Source: Pseudomonadota bacterium (GTDB taxonomy: Bacteria > Pseudomonadota > Alphaproteobacteria > Rhizobiales > Hyphomicrobiaceae). From it: a stretch of DNA of 23,461 nucleotides. The position numbers were made by a program, and so were the translations under genes. A model generated the notes under the pieces. That model made no database searches. It saw only the letters and a program-made list of their open reading frames with translations, and had not been told where the DNA came from. Shown one piece after another: positions 21,716 through 23,461 of this stretch. Numbering within the stretch: position 1 is the stretch's first letter; each line of letters begins with the position of its first letter. The stretch lies in NCBI GenBank assembly GCA_021813195.1, contig JAKALI010000010.1, forward strand, positions 1 to 23,461. Direction: 5' to 3'.

Positions 21716-22021
21716 ATGAGAACTATGGATATTCGTCAGGCTGCAGCTTTTTTGAAGGTTCATCCAGTCACGCTTTCGCGTATGGCCAGCCGTGGAGATG
21801 TTCCGGCCGCAAAGCCCGGAAAGAAATGGGTTTTCGTAGATATTGACTTAGTCGAATGGTTGCGTGCAAAGTATCACCCGCAGGCGTCGTTGGGTGACAC
21901 CCGAGAAAGGAGCAAAACATGTCACTCTACCGACGTAAAAATTCACCCGCGTGGTGGATCGAACTTACTGCCCCAGATGGAAAGCGATTACAGAAAAGCA
22001 CTGGGACTGCGGACAGGGTAA
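21716..22021 (+). CDS. Excisionase-like helix-turn-helix protein
   Basis: The first approximately 60 residues form a MerR/excisionase-type winged HTH: IRQAAAFLKVHPVTLSRMAS, then RGDVPAAKPGKKWVFVDIDL and VEWL. Such proteins beside an integrase usually act as recombination directionality factors. ATG 21716 or 21725 is the start. The frame continues past the domain and overlaps the integrase start by 103 nt. The overlapping tail (CHSTDVKIHPRGGSNLLPQM) shows no domain features and is probably a run-on. Assignment as xis rests on domain and position. Confidence 0.72.
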   Translation: MRTMDIRQAAAFLKVHPVTLSRMASRGDVPAAKPGKKWVFVDIDLVEWLRAKYHPQASLGDTRERSKTCHSTDVKIHPRGGSNLLPQMESDYRKALGLRTG

Positions 22022-23016
22022 AGGCTCAAGAGCTTCATGATCGCCTGAAGGTCGAATTTTGGGATCAAAAGCGACTGGGTATTAAACCCCGGCGTACCTG
22101 GCAGGAAGCGGTGTTGCGGTGGACTGCAGAGAAGTCATCGAAGAAGACTATCGATGCGGATAAGGCACACCTCCGGTGGTTGCATCCTTATCTACATGAC
22201 AAGTTCCTCGACGACATTAATGCGGATCTTATTTCTGCGATCACCGCAGCGCGGAAGCAGTCATACGCAATCCCGCGGAAGAAGGGACCGCCAAGACGGA
22301 TAACGCCGACTCCGGCGACAGTCAACCGCACGCTGGAGGTTGTTCGGGCGATTCTGCGCTCGGCGAGGGATCGCTGGGAATGGCTGGATCGGTGTCCGGC
22401 AGTACCGATGCTCAAGGACCCGGAAAAGCGGATGCGGTGGTTGACGAGGGACCAAGCGGAGAAGCTGCTCGGGCATTTGCCAGCGCATCAACAACCCATG
22501 GCGCGCTTCGCTCTGGAAACGGGCTTGCGGCGTGCGAACGTCACCGGCTTGGAGTGGTCCCAGGTCGACCTCGAGCGGCGTGTTGCTTGGGTCCACCCAG
22601 ACCAGGCCAAGGCCGAGAAAGCGATCGGGGTCCCGTTGTCAATCGCAGCAGTCGTAGTCCTTAGGGGGCAGGTTGGGAAGCACTCTCGATGGGTATTCCC
22701 GTATCGCAAGAAGGCCGTCAAGCAGGTAGCGACACGAGCCTGGCGGACTGCAGTAGAAAAGGCCGAGTTGCGCCCCGGATTCAGGTTCCACGATCTGCGC
22801 CATACTTGGGCAAGCTGGCACGCCCAGGATGGAACACCGCAGAGCGTGCTACAGGAACTGGGGGGCTGGGCATCGGCGGAGATGGTGCGGCGCTATTCGC
22901 ACCTCAACACCGAGCACTTGGCAGTGTGGGTAAATCGTCGAAGTGGCCTCCGAGTAGTCGAGACCACTGACGATTGCCCTGCACAAAAGGAAAAGGCCAC
23001 CGCGGAGGTGGCCTAA
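21919..23016 (+). CDS. Tyrosine recombinase (island integrase)
   Basis: This 365-aa phage-type integrase has an N-terminal arm-binding part (MSLYRRKNSPAWWIELTA), a SAM-like core-binding domain (about 60-175) and a catalytic domain. The domain carries ALETGLRRANVTGLEW (first Arg), FHDLRHTWASW (His-x-x-Arg), GGWASAEMVRRYSHL (the Trp and catalytic Tyr) and a conserved Lys in the beta-hairpin region. ATG 21919 follows GAAAGGAG with good spacing. The 3' end lies 14 bases from the 3' end of tRNA-Arg, the usual position for an integrase whose attB is the tRNA 3' end. The last codons double as a terminator hairpin for the tRNA. Confidence 0.93.
   Translation: MSLYRRKNSPAWWIELTAPDGKRLQKSTGTADRVKAQELHDRLKVEFWDQKRLGIKPRRTWQEAVLRWTAEKSSKKTIDADKAHLRWLHPYLHDKFLDDINADLISAITAARKQSYAIPRKKGPPRRITPTPATVNRTLEVVRAILRSARDRWEWLDRCPAVPMLKDPEKRMRWLTRDQAEKLLGHLPAHQQPMARFALETGLRRANVTGLEWSQVDLERRVAWVHPDQAKAEKAIGVPLSIAAVVVLRGQVGKHSRWVFPYRKKAVKQVATRAWRTAVEKAELRPGFRFHDLRHTWASWHAQDGTPQSVLQELGGWASAEMVRRYSHLNTEHLAVWVNRRSGLRVVETTDDCPAQKEKATAEVA
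22985..23014 (-). terminator. Terminator of tRNA-Arg, overlapping the integrase 3' end
   Basis: AGGCCACC (22994-23001) pairs with GGTGGCCT (23007-23014) across a 5-base loop. On the minus strand the stem is followed by TTTTCCTTTT (22985-22994), so it can terminate tRNA-Arg transcription. It is made of the last codons of the integrase gene. The plus strand lacks a clear T-run. Confidence 0.65.
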
Positions 23017-23029
23017 ATCCTTGTTTCAC

Positions 23030-23106
23030 TGGCGCGCCTGGCAGGATTCGAACCCACGACCCCTTGGTTCGTAGCCAAGTACTCTATCCAACTGAGCTAC
23101 AGGCGC
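23030..23106 (-). tRNA. tRNA-Arg(ACG)
   Basis: On the minus strand, a 77-nt cloverleaf has the acceptor stem GCGCCTG/CAGGCGC, the D-arm GCTCAGTTGGATAGAGT, the anticodon stem CTTGG/CCAAG with loop CTACGAA (anticodon ACG, Arg CGU/CGC), and the T-arm GTGGGTTCGAATCC. The discriminator is G and CCA is encoded. The gene is intact. Its 3' end faces the integrase, marking the probable attachment site. Confidence 0.95.
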
Positions 23107-23115
23107 GAGGGGCGG

Positions 23116-23121
23116 ATTATA
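23116..23121 (-). promoter_or_regulatory. -10 element of tRNA-Arg
   Basis: A perfect TATAAT on the minus strand lies 9 bases upstream of the mature tRNA 5' end. The -35 region is weak. This is the chromosomal promoter of the tRNA. Confidence 0.55.
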
Positions 23122-23263
23122 ACAGAAGCCGGCGGCGCTTCGCTACTGCGGTTCCAGGCCCGGCCGCGGGGCGTCCCGGTCGCGGCGCTGGATGCCGGAG
23201 CCGGTTTCGATTACCCTTAAGCCCGGTACGCGCCTCGCACCTGATCCATCTTCGACCAAACCC

Positions 23264-23461
23264 ATGAATACCCTTTTCGCAGACCCAGCGGCCGCCAATG
23301 CCGGCGGCGAGCCCCGCGCGCGCACGCGCTATCCGGTCGCCCTCTGGCTTCTCGCCTGCTGCGCGATGGTGTTCGCGATGGTGGTGGTGGGCGGTGTGAC
23401 CCGGCTCACCCACTCCGGCCTGTCCATCGTCGAGTGGCAGCCCATCGTCGGCGCGCTGCCG
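23264..23461 (+). CDS. ctaA: Heme A synthase, COX15/CtaA family (5' part)
   Basis: The first 66 codons are present and the gene runs off the right edge. The first membrane span is at about residues 25-45 ([20 protein letters not shown]). It leads into the family signature [20 protein letters not shown], which includes residues around the first conserved motif of COX15-type heme A synthases. The enzyme sits in the inner membrane and oxidises heme O to heme A for cytochrome c oxidase. The start at ATG 23264 gives a short cytoplasmic tail; no clear Shine-Dalgarno site is seen. This is core chromosome and marks the end of the accessory region. Confidence 0.85.
   Translation, partial: MNTLFADPAAANAGGEPRARTRYPVALWLLACCAMVFAMVVVGGVTRLTHSGLSIVEWQPIVGALP

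Noticed and set aside
1..23461. CRISPR array
   Set aside because: No regularly spaced direct repeats of suitable length were seen anywhere.

Overview
This is a GC-rich proteobacterial window, most likely from a beta- or gammaproteobacterium such as Burkholderiales or Xanthomonadales. That guess rests on base composition, codon use, a COX15-type heme A synthase and an encoded-CCA tRNA-Arg; I ran no search. Almost everything left of 23030 looks like accessory DNA. At the right edge a tyrosine integrase (21919-23016), preceded by an excisionase-like HTH gene (21716-22021), runs into the 3' end of tRNA-Arg(ACG) (23030-23106, minus). This is the usual layout of an element integrated in a tRNA 3' end. 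The chromosome resumes with the start of ctaA/COX15 (23264 onward). I see no second copy of the tRNA 3' end in the window, so the other end of the element probably lies left of base 1.

Region 1 (712-8798, plus strand) is a compact gene train, mostly with 4-nt ATGA/GTGA overlaps. It carries HAD-fold proteins of the 'Swiss Army Knife' RNA-repair type, two calcineurin-like phosphoesterases plus a remnant of a third, and two DEDDh 3'-5' exonucleases. It also has a pair of CxxC...CxxC zinc-binding-like proteins and a three-domain protein joining a cyclic-phosphate-processing receiver (cREC), a minimal nucleotidyltransferase (MNT) and a HEPN domain. Together these look like an RNA-end-processing or nucleotide-processing cassette, perhaps for repair after RNA damage in phage or toxin conflict. 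The HAD-zinc pair occurs twice, one extra HAD copy has lost its middle in frame, and one phosphoesterase is reduced to its first codons, so the cassette has been reshaped by duplication and deletion.

Region 2 (8908-12649) holds an XRE-type HTH gene (minus) with a promoter and repeated palindromes, a dense cluster of stem-loops (9731-9948) that may be a structured RNA, and an unrecognised 283-aa protein (10104-10955). Beyond that are a beta-rich gene fragment, two minus-strand intrinsic terminators, a possible 61-aa gene and a perfect 34-bp palindrome (12309-12342).

Region 3 (12650-19945, minus strand) is a complete Wadjet system, jetA-jetB-jetC-jetD: an SMC/MukB-like complex plus a toprim-type nuclease that restricts plasmid DNA. 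It is headed by a small ribbon-helix-helix-like gene that overlaps jetA. A palindrome with repeated half-sites lies just upstream of that gene and could be its operator.

Region 4 (20623-21697, plus) has two unrecognised small proteins and a possible 39-aa ORF next to the integration module; these are orphan cargo genes. The overall picture is a tRNA-Arg-integrated island carrying one known defence system (Wadjet), one probable RNA-repair/processing cassette, and several uncharacterised pieces.
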